64,000 nucleotides of DNA. Source: Polynucleobacter sp. MWH-P3-07-1 (GTDB lineage Bacteria > Pseudomonadota > Gammaproteobacteria > Burkholderiales > Burkholderiaceae). The translations under genes were made by a program, and so were the position numbers. Below are positions 57,565 through 64,000 of this stretch, one piece after another; the first letter of the stretch is position 1, and each line of letters starts with the position of its first letter. The stretch is taken from the NCBI RefSeq assembly GCF_018687555.1, contig NZ_CP061296.1, positions 1,178,001 to 1,242,000 of the forward strand, in the 5' to 3' direction. The notes under the pieces are model-generated. The model made no database searches, was not told the DNA's origin, and saw only the letters and a list, made by a program, of their open reading frames with translations.

Positions 57565-58007
57565 AAAAATATAAATTCTTATTTTGTGCATTAGGCTTAT
57601 TACTGCCCGGCACAGGTCTCAATGGTTTTTATCTCAAAGGACCAAAATTCTTTTGGTCCTGGATACAGTTGCTTGCTCTGATCGGCGGCATAGCGGGTTG
57701 GTTCCTATTAAAAGAGTATCGTTTTCAATCTGCGCCGGGCTGGGTCTTAATTACGCTAGGGTTTATTGCAATGGAGGCCAGTTGGCTTACCACCATTACC
57801 TTTGGCTTACGTCCAGATGAAAAATGGGATGCGCAATTTAATCCAAAGATGGATATAAGCCAAGCAACTCAATCACGTTGGCCGACGATATTGACCGTGA
57901 TCTTCTCGCTGATTCTTGGTGCAGGCGTGATGATGACCTTCTTAGCGATTTCATTTGAGCAATACTTCGTGTCCCAAATTACCGAGGCGAGAAAAATCTC
58001 TCAGTAA
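57561..58007 (+). CDS. small membrane protein with a TM2-like N-terminus
   Basis: 148 aa with about four membrane segments (residues 5-20, 30-47, 57-75, 105-130). The N-terminal LLPGTGLNGFYLKGPKFFW resembles the TM2 pattern G-x-G-x-FYLG. Function unknown. Translation is coupled to the META lipoprotein, so the two may work together in the envelope. It ends 12 bp before the convergent etfA. Confidence 0.65.
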   Translation: MKKYKFLFCALGLLLPGTGLNGFYLKGPKFFWSWIQLLALIGGIAGWFLLKEYRFQSAPGWVLITLGFIAMEASWLTTITFGLRPDEKWDAQFNPKMDISQATQSRWPTILTVIFSLILGAGVMMTFLAISFEQYFVSQITEARKISQ

Positions 58008-58019
58008 GACATGGGGGGA

Positions 58020-58955
58020 CTAGGTGATTGCTTTGGTAAGCTCAGGGACGGCAGTAAAGAGATCGGCTACTAGGCCATAGTCAGCAACGCTAAATATCGG
58101 CGCATCAGGATCCTTGTTGATTGCCACAATGACTTTCGAGCCCTTCATCCCTGCCAAGTGCTGAATCGCCCCTGAAATTCCGATTGCGATATACAAATCT
58201 GGTGCAACGATCTTGCCAGTTTGGCCAACTTGATAATCATTCGGTACATAACCCGCATCTACTGCAGCGCGTGATGCACCTAATGCCGCCCCCAGTTTAT
58301 CGGCCAAAGGAAGCACCAGTTCTTGATAGGCTTCACCAGATCCTAAGCCGCGCCCACCCGACACAATGATCTTTGCACCGGCCAACTCTGGGCGCTCAGA
58401 CTGATTCAGATCACGGCTAATAAAATCTGATTTCCCAGGACTACTTACAGGAGCTAACTTTGTAATCTCAGCTGACCCGCCACTGACTCGGACAGGATCA
58501 AAGCTAGTGGTACGAACCGTGATAACTTTGATGGGGTCGATCGATTGAACTGTTGCAATTGCATTACCGGCGTAGATTGGTCGTTCAAACGTATCGCTAC
58601 TAACTATCTTGGTGATGTCTGATATCTGAGCCACGTCTAACTTAGCCGCAACACGCGGCATGACATTTTTACCACTAGCAGTTGCTGGAGCAAGAATATG
58701 GCTATATTGATTTGCAATCGCAAGTATCTGCGCAGCCAATGGTTCCGCCAATTGGTCGCCTAAATCAGACGCATCAATGTGAATCACTTTGCGCACTCCA
58801 ATAATTTTGGATGCCTCAATTGCCACTGCATCTGCGGCATTTCCGGCAACCAACACATCCACATCACCGCCACACTGCACCGCAGCGGTAATGGTATGTA
58901 AAGTCGCCGCGTTTAAAAATAGATTGTTGTGTTCAGCAATAACAAGCGCGCTCAT
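58020..58955 (-). CDS. etfA: electron transfer flavoprotein subunit alpha
   Basis: 311 aa. The C-terminal FAD-binding domain shows [37 protein letters not shown] and [16 protein letters not shown] with [11 protein letters not shown]. It receives electrons from acyl-CoA dehydrogenases. It directly follows etfB. Confidence 0.97.
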   Translation of the reverse strand: MSALVIAEHNNLFLNAATLHTITAAVQCGGDVDVLVAGNAADAVAIEASKIIGVRKVIHIDASDLGDQLAEPLAAQILAIANQYSHILAPATASGKNVMPRVAAKLDVAQISDITKIVSSDTFERPIYAGNAIATVQSIDPIKVITVRTTSFDPVRVSGGSAEITKLAPVSSPGKSDFISRDLNQSERPELAGAKIIVSGGRGLGSGEAYQELVLPLADKLGAALGASRAAVDAGYVPNDYQVGQTGKIVAPDLYIAIGISGAIQHLAGMKGSKVIVAINKDPDAPIFSVADYGLVADLFTAVPELTKAIT

Positions 58956-59705
58956 TTAAATCACCTTCGCTTCATTCTTGAGCTTCTCAACTAGCTCTGC
59001 TACGTTGGCCACCATGATCCCAGCCGCACGCTTGGGGGGCTCATCCACGCGAAGCGTTTTAAGGCGAGGGGCAATATCCACCCCCAATTCTTCTGGCTTC
59101 AGAATCTCAAGGGGCTTCTTCTTGGCCTTCATGATGTTGGGCAAGGTGACGTAACGAGGCTCATTCAAGCGTAAGTCAGTAGTAATCACAGCAGGCAAGG
59201 TGAGAGCAATGGTTTCAAGACCGCCATCCACTTCACGGGTCACATTGACTTTGCCATTCTCTACCAGCACTTTTGATGCAAAGGTGCCTTGTGGAATATC
59301 CATGAGACTTGCCAACATTTGGCCAGTCTGATTGCTATCATCATCAATCGCTTGTTTACCCAATAAAATTAATTGGGCTTGCTCTTTATCGCAAATCGCT
59401 TTAAGTAATTTGGCAACCGCTAAAGGCTGTAGTTCAATATCGGTCTCAACTAGGATGGCTTTATCAGCGCCAATCGCCAAAGCAGTACGTAAGGTTTCTT
59501 GACATGGGGTTGGTCCCGCAGAAACGACTACGATCTCGCTCGCCACACCTGCCTCTTTTAATCGTACCGCTTCTTCAATTGCAATCTCGTCAAAAGGATT
59601 CATACTCATTTTGACGTTGGCAATATCAATTCCAGAGTGATCGGATTTGACGCGAACTTTGACGTTGTAATCTACAACCCGCTTTACTGCTACCAAGATC
59701 TTCAT
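58956..59705 (-). CDS. etfB: electron transfer flavoprotein subunit beta
   Basis: 249 aa. [37 protein letters not shown] and [19 protein letters not shown] are diagnostic (first block residues 1-20). It binds AMP and docks dehydrogenases. GAAAG serves as ribosome site. The 85-bp upstream gap holds a TAAAAT candidate -10. Confidence 0.97.
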   Translation of the reverse strand: MKILVAVKRVVDYNVKVRVKSDHSGIDIANVKMSMNPFDEIAIEEAVRLKEAGVASEIVVVSAGPTPCQETLRTALAIGADKAILVETDIELQPLAVAKLLKAICDKEQAQLILLGKQAIDDDSNQTGQMLASLMDIPQGTFASKVLVENGKVNVTREVDGGLETIALTLPAVITTDLRLNEPRYVTLPNIMKAKKKPLEILKPEELGVDIAPRLKTLRVDEPPKRAAGIMVANVAELVEKLKNEAKVI

Positions 59706-59790
59706 GCTGCTTTCACAATCTATCTAAAACGATGTAAATAAGAATAAGACCCTTATTTTATCTTTATCCCTACAAAGCTCTGGAGATTGA

Positions 59791-60711
59791 CTAAAGATCG
59801 GCTAACGCCTTCACATGAGCTACAACACTACGCCCCAAGGCAGAAAGGTTGTATCCCCCTTCTAGGCAACTAACAATGCGGCCACCGGCGTATTGATCAG
59901 CAATTTCTTTAAGCTTTTTCGTCATCCAGACATAGTCATCCTCTACTAGGCCCATCTGCCCCAAATCATCTTCGCGATGCGCATCAAAACCTGCAGAAAT
60001 AATGATGAGCTCAGGCTCAAAAGCGCGTAGACGAGGTAACCACTCCTGTTCTACGATCGAGCGCACCACATCCCCACGGGTAGTCGCTGGCAGAGGAATA
60101 TTGACCATATTCTTCGCGTGATCTAGGCCGCTATATGGATAAAAAGGATGTTGGAAAAAACTACACATCAACACATGAGGGTCGTTGATAAAAGCCGCTT
60201 CCGTTCCATTACCATGGTGGACATCAAAATCAATTAATGCGACACGTTCGATGCCATACTGCTCAATGGCATAACGGGCAGCAATCGCGACATTATCAAA
60301 TACACAAAAACCCATTGAACGAGTGGGCTCTGCATGGTGCCCGGGTGGACGTACGGCACAAAAGACATTCTCCACTTCACCCTTCATAACAGCATCAACG
60401 CCTGCAATAGCGGCACCAGCTGCACGCAAAGATGTCTGCCAAGTATGGGGGTTCATGATCGTGTCGCCATCCAACATAAAATAACCACTCGCAGGGGCGC
60501 TCTCCTTTACAAAAGCAACATGATCAGGGCTATGCACTAACTCCAATTGATCTTCAGAAGCCAAAGGCGCTTCAAGATGGGTCAAGAATTGATCAACTCC
60601 GCTTCGAATCAACTGATCATTAATTGCCTGAATGCGTTCCGGGCACTCGGGATGATGACTTCCCATTTCATGTTTCAGAAAATCGGGATGCGTAATATAT
60701 CCTGTAGTCAT
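59791..60711 (-). CDS. histone-deacetylase-family amidohydrolase
   Basis: 306 aa arginase/deacetylase fold. Zinc ligands lie in DFDVHHGNGTE and SAGFDAHREDDLG; the charge relay His pair is in RPPGHHAEPTRSMGFC. Bacterial members deacetylate proteins, polyamines or acetoin-related substrates; this one resembles class II type enzymes. Same strand as etfBA, 85 bp upstream; it may be coexpressed. Confidence 0.9.
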   Translation of the reverse strand: MTTGYITHPDFLKHEMGSHHPECPERIQAINDQLIRSGVDQFLTHLEAPLASEDQLELVHSPDHVAFVKESAPASGYFMLDGDTIMNPHTWQTSLRAAGAAIAGVDAVMKGEVENVFCAVRPPGHHAEPTRSMGFCVFDNVAIAARYAIEQYGIERVALIDFDVHHGNGTEAAFINDPHVLMCSFFQHPFYPYSGLDHAKNMVNIPLPATTRGDVVRSIVEQEWLPRLRAFEPELIIISAGFDAHREDDLGQMGLVEDDYVWMTKKLKEIADQYAGGRIVSCLEGGYNLSALGRSVVAHVKALADL

Positions 60712-60794
60712 TAAGAGTAATCCTTCATAGCCAAATAATCTTTTTTGTAATCTAATGCATTGTGCTCACAAATCGAGAAACTCTCCACCTCAGA

Positions 60795-62057
60795 ATGAAG
60801 TTATTCCCAAACTGTTTTCTTAAGCCATTCCTGCTTACTTTAACTTTTTTATTGGCAGCTTGCTCTACGCCATCCCCTCGGGTGAACGATTCAGCAGATG
60901 CCGCGAGTCCAGACATGATTTCCCAAGCGGTTCTGGCCCAAAATCTCCAGCTTTTGATTGGACAAGTGAGCGAATCTCAAGCTATCCCCCCAGCCTTCGT
61001 AGAATCGGGTTTTTCTGACACCAAGACTATTCCCTCTATCCGTAAATTGGTATTACCGCCATCCGGGACTTTTAAGAAAAATTGGGCGGTCTATCGACAA
61101 CGCTTTTTGGAGCCTATTAGGCTCAAGGCTGGAAAAACCTTCTGGGAGCAGAATCAAGCCTACTTAAGCCAGATTGAACAGGATTCTGGAGTACCAGCAG
61201 AGGTCATCGTGGCCATTATTGGTATTGAAACCATCTATGGTCGCCAAACTGGAAACTTCAGGGTCAAGGACGTTTTATCGACCCTTGCGTTTAATTATCC
61301 CGACACGCCCAATAAAGCGGTCCGAGAGCAGTTATTTAAGGATGAGATCAAATCCCTAATTTTGCTTTGCTGGACTCAAGCCGGTGGAAAGTTGCCTGCC
61401 AATAACGCCTCTCAAAATGTCAATCCAGAGCTTTTTAAGCAGTGTGTTAATCAAAATAGCTCATATGCAGGCGCAATAGGTTTGCCTCAATTTATGCCCA
61501 GCAGTATTCGCGCTTATGCAGTGGATGGCGATGGCGATGGGCAAATTGATCTGAGACAAAGTTCACGAGACGCTATTGCAAGTGTTGCCAATTTTTTGAA
61601 ACAGCAAGGCTGGCAACCCGGCATGCCCATCTACTTTGCAATTCCACAGAGTACTTTTGCACAAGCAAGTGCTTTAGCTGATGGGGAGCCTCAACTGAAA
61701 TATTCGGTTCAAGAGTTAATCGAGAAAGGGATTTTGACGCCACAACAGGGCGACCTCCAAGCCGGCGGCGTCTCACCTCAAAGCAAGGCATTGATCGTTG
61801 ACTTACCTTATGCAGATCAAGATGGGACAGATAAGGTTCGATATGTGGTTGGTCTCAATAACTTTTTAACCATCGTGCAATACAACCGCAGTTATTTTTA
61901 TGCTCAGAGTGTCGCTGAATTTGCAGAAGCCCTAGGCTATAAGAACCAGAGTGTGATAACCGCTAACTTACCTGCTCTGCCGTCCGCCAAGCAAAGTACA
62001 AACTCTAAAAAGAAGAAAGCACTTCACAAAAAAGCGACTAAAGCTTCAGTTAATTAA
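60795..62057 (+). CDS. mltB: membrane-bound lytic murein transglycosylase B
   Basis: About 420 aa from the ATG at 60795; an in-frame GTG at 60762 is less likely. Lipobox LLAAC gives an outer-membrane lipoprotein. The SLT catalytic glutamate is in AIIGIETIYGRQTG, followed by GAIGLPQFMPSSIRAYAVDGDGDG (family block near residues 228-251). The tail is Lys-rich. It cleaves peptidoglycan glycan strands to anhydro-muropeptides. The stop overlaps that of cysM by 4 bp. Confidence 0.94.
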   Translation: MKLFPNCFLKPFLLTLTFLLAACSTPSPRVNDSADAASPDMISQAVLAQNLQLLIGQVSESQAIPPAFVESGFSDTKTIPSIRKLVLPPSGTFKKNWAVYRQRFLEPIRLKAGKTFWEQNQAYLSQIEQDSGVPAEVIVAIIGIETIYGRQTGNFRVKDVLSTLAFNYPDTPNKAVREQLFKDEIKSLILLCWTQAGGKLPANNASQNVNPELFKQCVNQNSSYAGAIGLPQFMPSSIRAYAVDGDGDGQIDLRQSSRDAIASVANFLKQQGWQPGMPIYFAIPQSTFAQASALADGEPQLKYSVQELIEKGILTPQQGDLQAGGVSPQSKALIVDLPYADQDGTDKVRYVVGLNNFLTIVQYNRSYFYAQSVAEFAEALGYKNQSVITANLPALPSAKQSTNSKKKKALHKKATKASVN

Positions 62058-62965
62058 GCTGGGAATACACCCGTTGAGAGATAGCGGTCGCCACGATCGC
62101 AAACAATAAAGACTATCGTGGCATTTTCAAGCTGTCGGGCAATTCGGAGTGCTACAACCAAAGCACCACCAGCAGAGATGCCACAAAAGATGCCCTCCTC
62201 TGCAGCTAAGCGTCTAGCCATTTCTTCTGCATCAGCTTGACTGACATACTCAATGCGATCAACTCGATTGCCTTCATAAATCTTTGGCAAATACTCTGGA
62301 GCCCATTTACGAATACCGGGAATTTGAGAGCCCTCTTCAGGTTGAGCGCCAATGATCACGATATTGGGATTCTTAGATTTGAGGTAAGTAGATACACCGG
62401 TGATGGTTCCCGTTGTTCCCATCGAGGAGACAAAATGCGTAACTTGACCATCGGTATCGCGCCAGATTTCAGGGCCAGTAGTTTCAATATGGGCACGTGG
62501 GTTATCGGGATTGGCAAACTGATCAAGTAATTTGCCACGCCCTTCTTTTTGTAACTGTAGCGCGTAATCTCGCGCGAACTCCATACCACCTGAAGCTGCA
62601 GTCAGAATGAGTTCTGCGCCGTAAGCAGCCATGCTCTGCCGGCGCTCAATACTTTGATTTTCTGGCATCACCAAAACCATCTTGTAGCCCAACATGGCGG
62701 CAGCCATTGCTAAGGCAATACCAGTATTGCCACTGGTTGCCTCTACCAGCGTATCGCCTGGCTTGATTTCACCACGCTCTTGTGCACGCAGGATCATCGA
62801 CAGCGCGGGCCGATCTTTGACCGACCCGGCTGGATTATTACCTTCCAACTTACCCAAAATTACATTATTACGAGCAGCATTTTCAGCGCCTGGAATACGT
62901 TGCAATCGAACTAAAGGGGTATTGCCAATAGTCTGCGAAATCGTGAGGTAGTTAGTAGTAGCCAT
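62054..62965 (-). CDS. cysM: cysteine synthase B
   Basis: 303 aa PLP enzyme. The lysine is in NNPAGSVKDRPALSM, with TSGNTGIALA binding substrate and GTTGTITGVSTYL the phosphate. CysM can use thiosulfate or sulfide with O-acetylserine. The ATG has no ribosome site; TAAAAT is at -12 to -7, and the start lies in one copy of a 14-bp direct repeat. Confidence 0.95.
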   Translation of the reverse strand: MATTNYLTISQTIGNTPLVRLQRIPGAENAARNNVILGKLEGNNPAGSVKDRPALSMILRAQERGEIKPGDTLVEATSGNTGIALAMAAAMLGYKMVLVMPENQSIERRQSMAAYGAELILTAASGGMEFARDYALQLQKEGRGKLLDQFANPDNPRAHIETTGPEIWRDTDGQVTHFVSSMGTTGTITGVSTYLKSKNPNIVIIGAQPEEGSQIPGIRKWAPEYLPKIYEGNRVDRIEYVSQADAEEMARRLAAEEGIFCGISAGGALVVALRIARQLENATIVFIVCDRGDRYLSTGVFPA

Positions 62966-62989
62966 AAGACCATTTTAGCCATAAGACCA
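62959..62989. repeat. 14-bp direct repeat spanning the cysM start
   Basis: On the plus strand TAGCCATAAGACCA occurs at 62959-62972 and 62976-62989, period 17 bp. On the coding strand the upstream copy supplies a decoy ATG 17 bases upstream and out of frame. Confidence 0.9.
62972..62977 (-). promoter_or_regulatory. candidate -10 of cysM, leaderless geometry
   Basis: TAAAAT at -12 to -7 of the cysM ATG. It is formed mainly by the spacer of the direct repeat. Confidence 0.5.
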
Positions 62990-63006
62990 CTTAAGCACGG
63001 AAAGGC

Positions 63007-63435
63007 TTAATTTCTCCGAGTGTTGCTTGGGCGATCCTGATGATTGCGAGTATTGCCTTGATTGCGGGAACTACGACGGCTGGATACTGAGCCCTCTTTT
63101 TTCGTGCGCCCATTAGGCTCCCGAAAAGAACTAGGGCTTTCAATCGTCAAGCCGTTGTCCACCATCTTTTCAACGGACTTCATCCCAATCCCCCGCACCC
63201 GCTTTTGTAAATCATTGGCATCCTGAAAATGGCCACCATCCTCACGCTCAGCAATGATGGTTCTCGCTTTTGCGGGACCAATCCCTTTAATCGTCTCCAA
63301 CTCAGACTGTGAAGCGGTATTGACATTAACCGGTGATGCTTGCGCATGACCCGCTCCTGACAATACAAGCCAAGCTGATAACAGTACTGCAGCAGCGGGC
63401 ACTACTAATTTATTGAAAGCAAAATGTTTAATCAT
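63007..63435 (-). CDS. ComEA-family helix-hairpin-helix DNA-binding protein
   Basis: About 142 aa from the ATG at 63435, supported by CTGGAG upstream; a GTG/ATG frame to 63465 lies in the terminator. A signal peptide (residues 1-32) is followed by two HhH units, VNVNTASQSELETIKGIGPAKARTII and LQKRVRGIGMKSVEKM (HhH region about residues 36-95), then a Ser/Arg/Asn-rich tail. It probably binds incoming DNA in the periplasm during natural transformation. Confidence 0.85.
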   Translation of the reverse strand: MIKHFAFNKLVVPAAAVLLSAWLVLSGAGHAQASPVNVNTASQSELETIKGIGPAKARTIIAEREDGGHFQDANDLQKRVRGIGMKSVEKMVDNGLTIESPSSFREPNGRTKKEGSVSSRRSSRNQGNTRNHQDRPSNTRRN

Positions 63436-63450
63436 CTTTTCTCCAGAAGT

Positions 63451-63482
63451 AAATAAAAAATCCATGCCGAAAGGACATGGAT
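63451..63482 (-). terminator. intrinsic terminator of hldD, next to the comEA ribosome site
   Basis: On the minus strand ATCCATG (63482-63476) and CATGGAT (63466-63460) enclose CC/GG with a four-base loop and one bulge, followed by TTTTTTATTT (63460-63451). It ends 15 bp before the comEA ATG. Confidence 0.75.
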
Positions 63483-63551
63483 CATTTACAACGGGGATAA
63501 AGATGCTCGGTTGACTTCTATACCGACAACTACAAAGAGATCAATTAATTC

Positions 63552-64000
63552 TTACAAGGGATTGGTTAAGAAATCCGCATTGGCCGTTAACCAGTCGATA
63601 TAACGACTGACACCTTGCTCAACATTGAGGAAGGGCTCGCTGTAACCAGCAGCTCTGAGCTTAGTGAGGTCTGCCTGAGTAAAGCATTGGTATTTACCTT
63701 TAAGCGCCTCTGGAAATGGAATGTACTCAATCGCCTTCATCTTGACGAGTTGCTCTAGAGGTTCTGAATTAGCACCATCTAGCTTTCTGAGTGAATTGAC
63801 TACCGCATGGGCTACATCATTAAAGGGTTGCGCGCGACCACTGCCCAAATTAAAGATCCCGCTGATTTCAGGGTGGTCAAAGAAGAAGAGGTTGACCTTC
63901 ACTACATCTTCGACTGATACAAAGTCACGGCTTTGCTGCCCTTGTGCGTAGCCTCCATATTCACCAAAAAGCTTAACTAGTCCATCCTTCTTATATTGGT
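63552..64000 (-). CDS. hldD: ADP-L-glycero-D-manno-heptose 6-epimerase, C-terminal part
   Basis: The frame enters from the right edge and runs to the stop at 63552, giving about 149 residues. [23 protein letters not shown] and [18 protein letters not shown] (two blocks about 15 residues apart) match HldD/RfaD, as does the C-terminal [27 protein letters not shown] (residues about 94-120). It converts ADP-D-heptose to the L form for the LPS inner core. The NAD-binding domain lies outside the window. Confidence 0.9.
   Translation of the reverse strand, partial: QYKKDGLVKLFGEYGGYAQGQQSRDFVSVEDVVKVNLFFFDHPEISGIFNLGSGRAQPFNDVAHAVVNSLRKLDGANSEPLEQLVKMKAIEYIPFPEALKGKYQCFTQADLTKLRAAGYSEPFLNVEQGVSRYIDWLTANADFLTNPL

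Noticed and set aside
1-64000. CRISPR arrays, insertion sequences, prophage or att sites
   Set aside because: No spaced repeats, transposase or integrase motifs, or terminal inverted repeats were seen; gene content is uniform housekeeping.

Overview
The window looks like a housekeeping stretch of a betaproteobacterial chromosome, most likely Polynucleobacter or a close relative in the Burkholderiaceae. The evidence is the gene-order blocks uvrC-pgsA-tRNA-Gly-tRNA-Cys, earP-efp with a rhamnosylatable arginine in EF-P, rpmF-plsX-fabHDG-acpP-fabF followed by degP-lepA-lepB-rnc-era-recO-pdxJ-acpS-nagZ, and rpsP-rimM-trmD-rplS. Packing is very tight: many ATGA or TAATG overlaps, few gaps above 150 bp, mid-range GC. 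No insertion sequence, prophage, CRISPR array or rRNA operon is visible. The genus is inference from family resemblance and synteny, not from a search.

Layout. 1-5303: the arn operon for 4-amino-4-deoxy-L-arabinose modification of lipid A (end of arnT, arnB, arnC, a split arnA, arnD). 5322-8206: bcp, a PIN-PhoH ATPase behind a structured leader with a terminator just before its ribosome binding site, and an NlpC/P60 lipoprotein. 8203-11154 (minus): rpsF-priB-rpsR-rplI-dnaB. 11268-13652: asparaginase, divergent lexA with an SOS box, and a small lipoprotein. 13748-16561 (minus): two tRNAs, pgsA, uvrC. 16560-18277: earP-efp. 18323-33610 (minus): a long block from yceD-rpmF through fatty-acid synthesis to nagZ. 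33642-37716: maf and a methyltransferase, then minus-strand sppA, gph, rluC. 37717-40773: a 447-bp RNase E leader and rne. 40858-43873: moaA-mobA-moeA. 44219-50053: 2-hydroxyacid dehydrogenase, fdxA, ferredoxin-NADP reductase, thyA-folA, pmbA, mog. 50062-54593: orn, M48 peptidase, rsgA, CobD-like membrane protein, NUDIX hydrolase. 54660-56782: rplS-trmD-rimM-rpsP. 57019-64000: two small envelope genes, etfAB, an HDAC-like deacetylase, mltB, cysM, comEA and the end of hldD.

The most unusual signal is not a gene. At seven transcription-unit starts (lexA, mog, pmbA, the M48 peptidase, moaA, the NUDIX hydrolase, cysM) a -10 hexamer matching TATAAT at 5 or 6 positions sits exactly at -12 to -7 relative to the start ATG. 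No good Shine-Dalgarno is present at any of them. This is the geometry of leaderless mRNAs. Weaker matches at the same position precede dnaB, yceD and plsX, and asparaginase has one shifted by one base. A recurrent leaderless class would be notable for a betaproteobacterium.

Other points: a candidate attenuator upstream of phoH; a terminator encoded inside a lipoprotein signal peptide; overlapping divergent start codons of uvrC and earP; absence of the rpoE-rseA-rseB cassette usually found between fabF and mucD; a nine-C tract at the predicted fdxA transcription start; and a 14-bp direct repeat across the cysM start.
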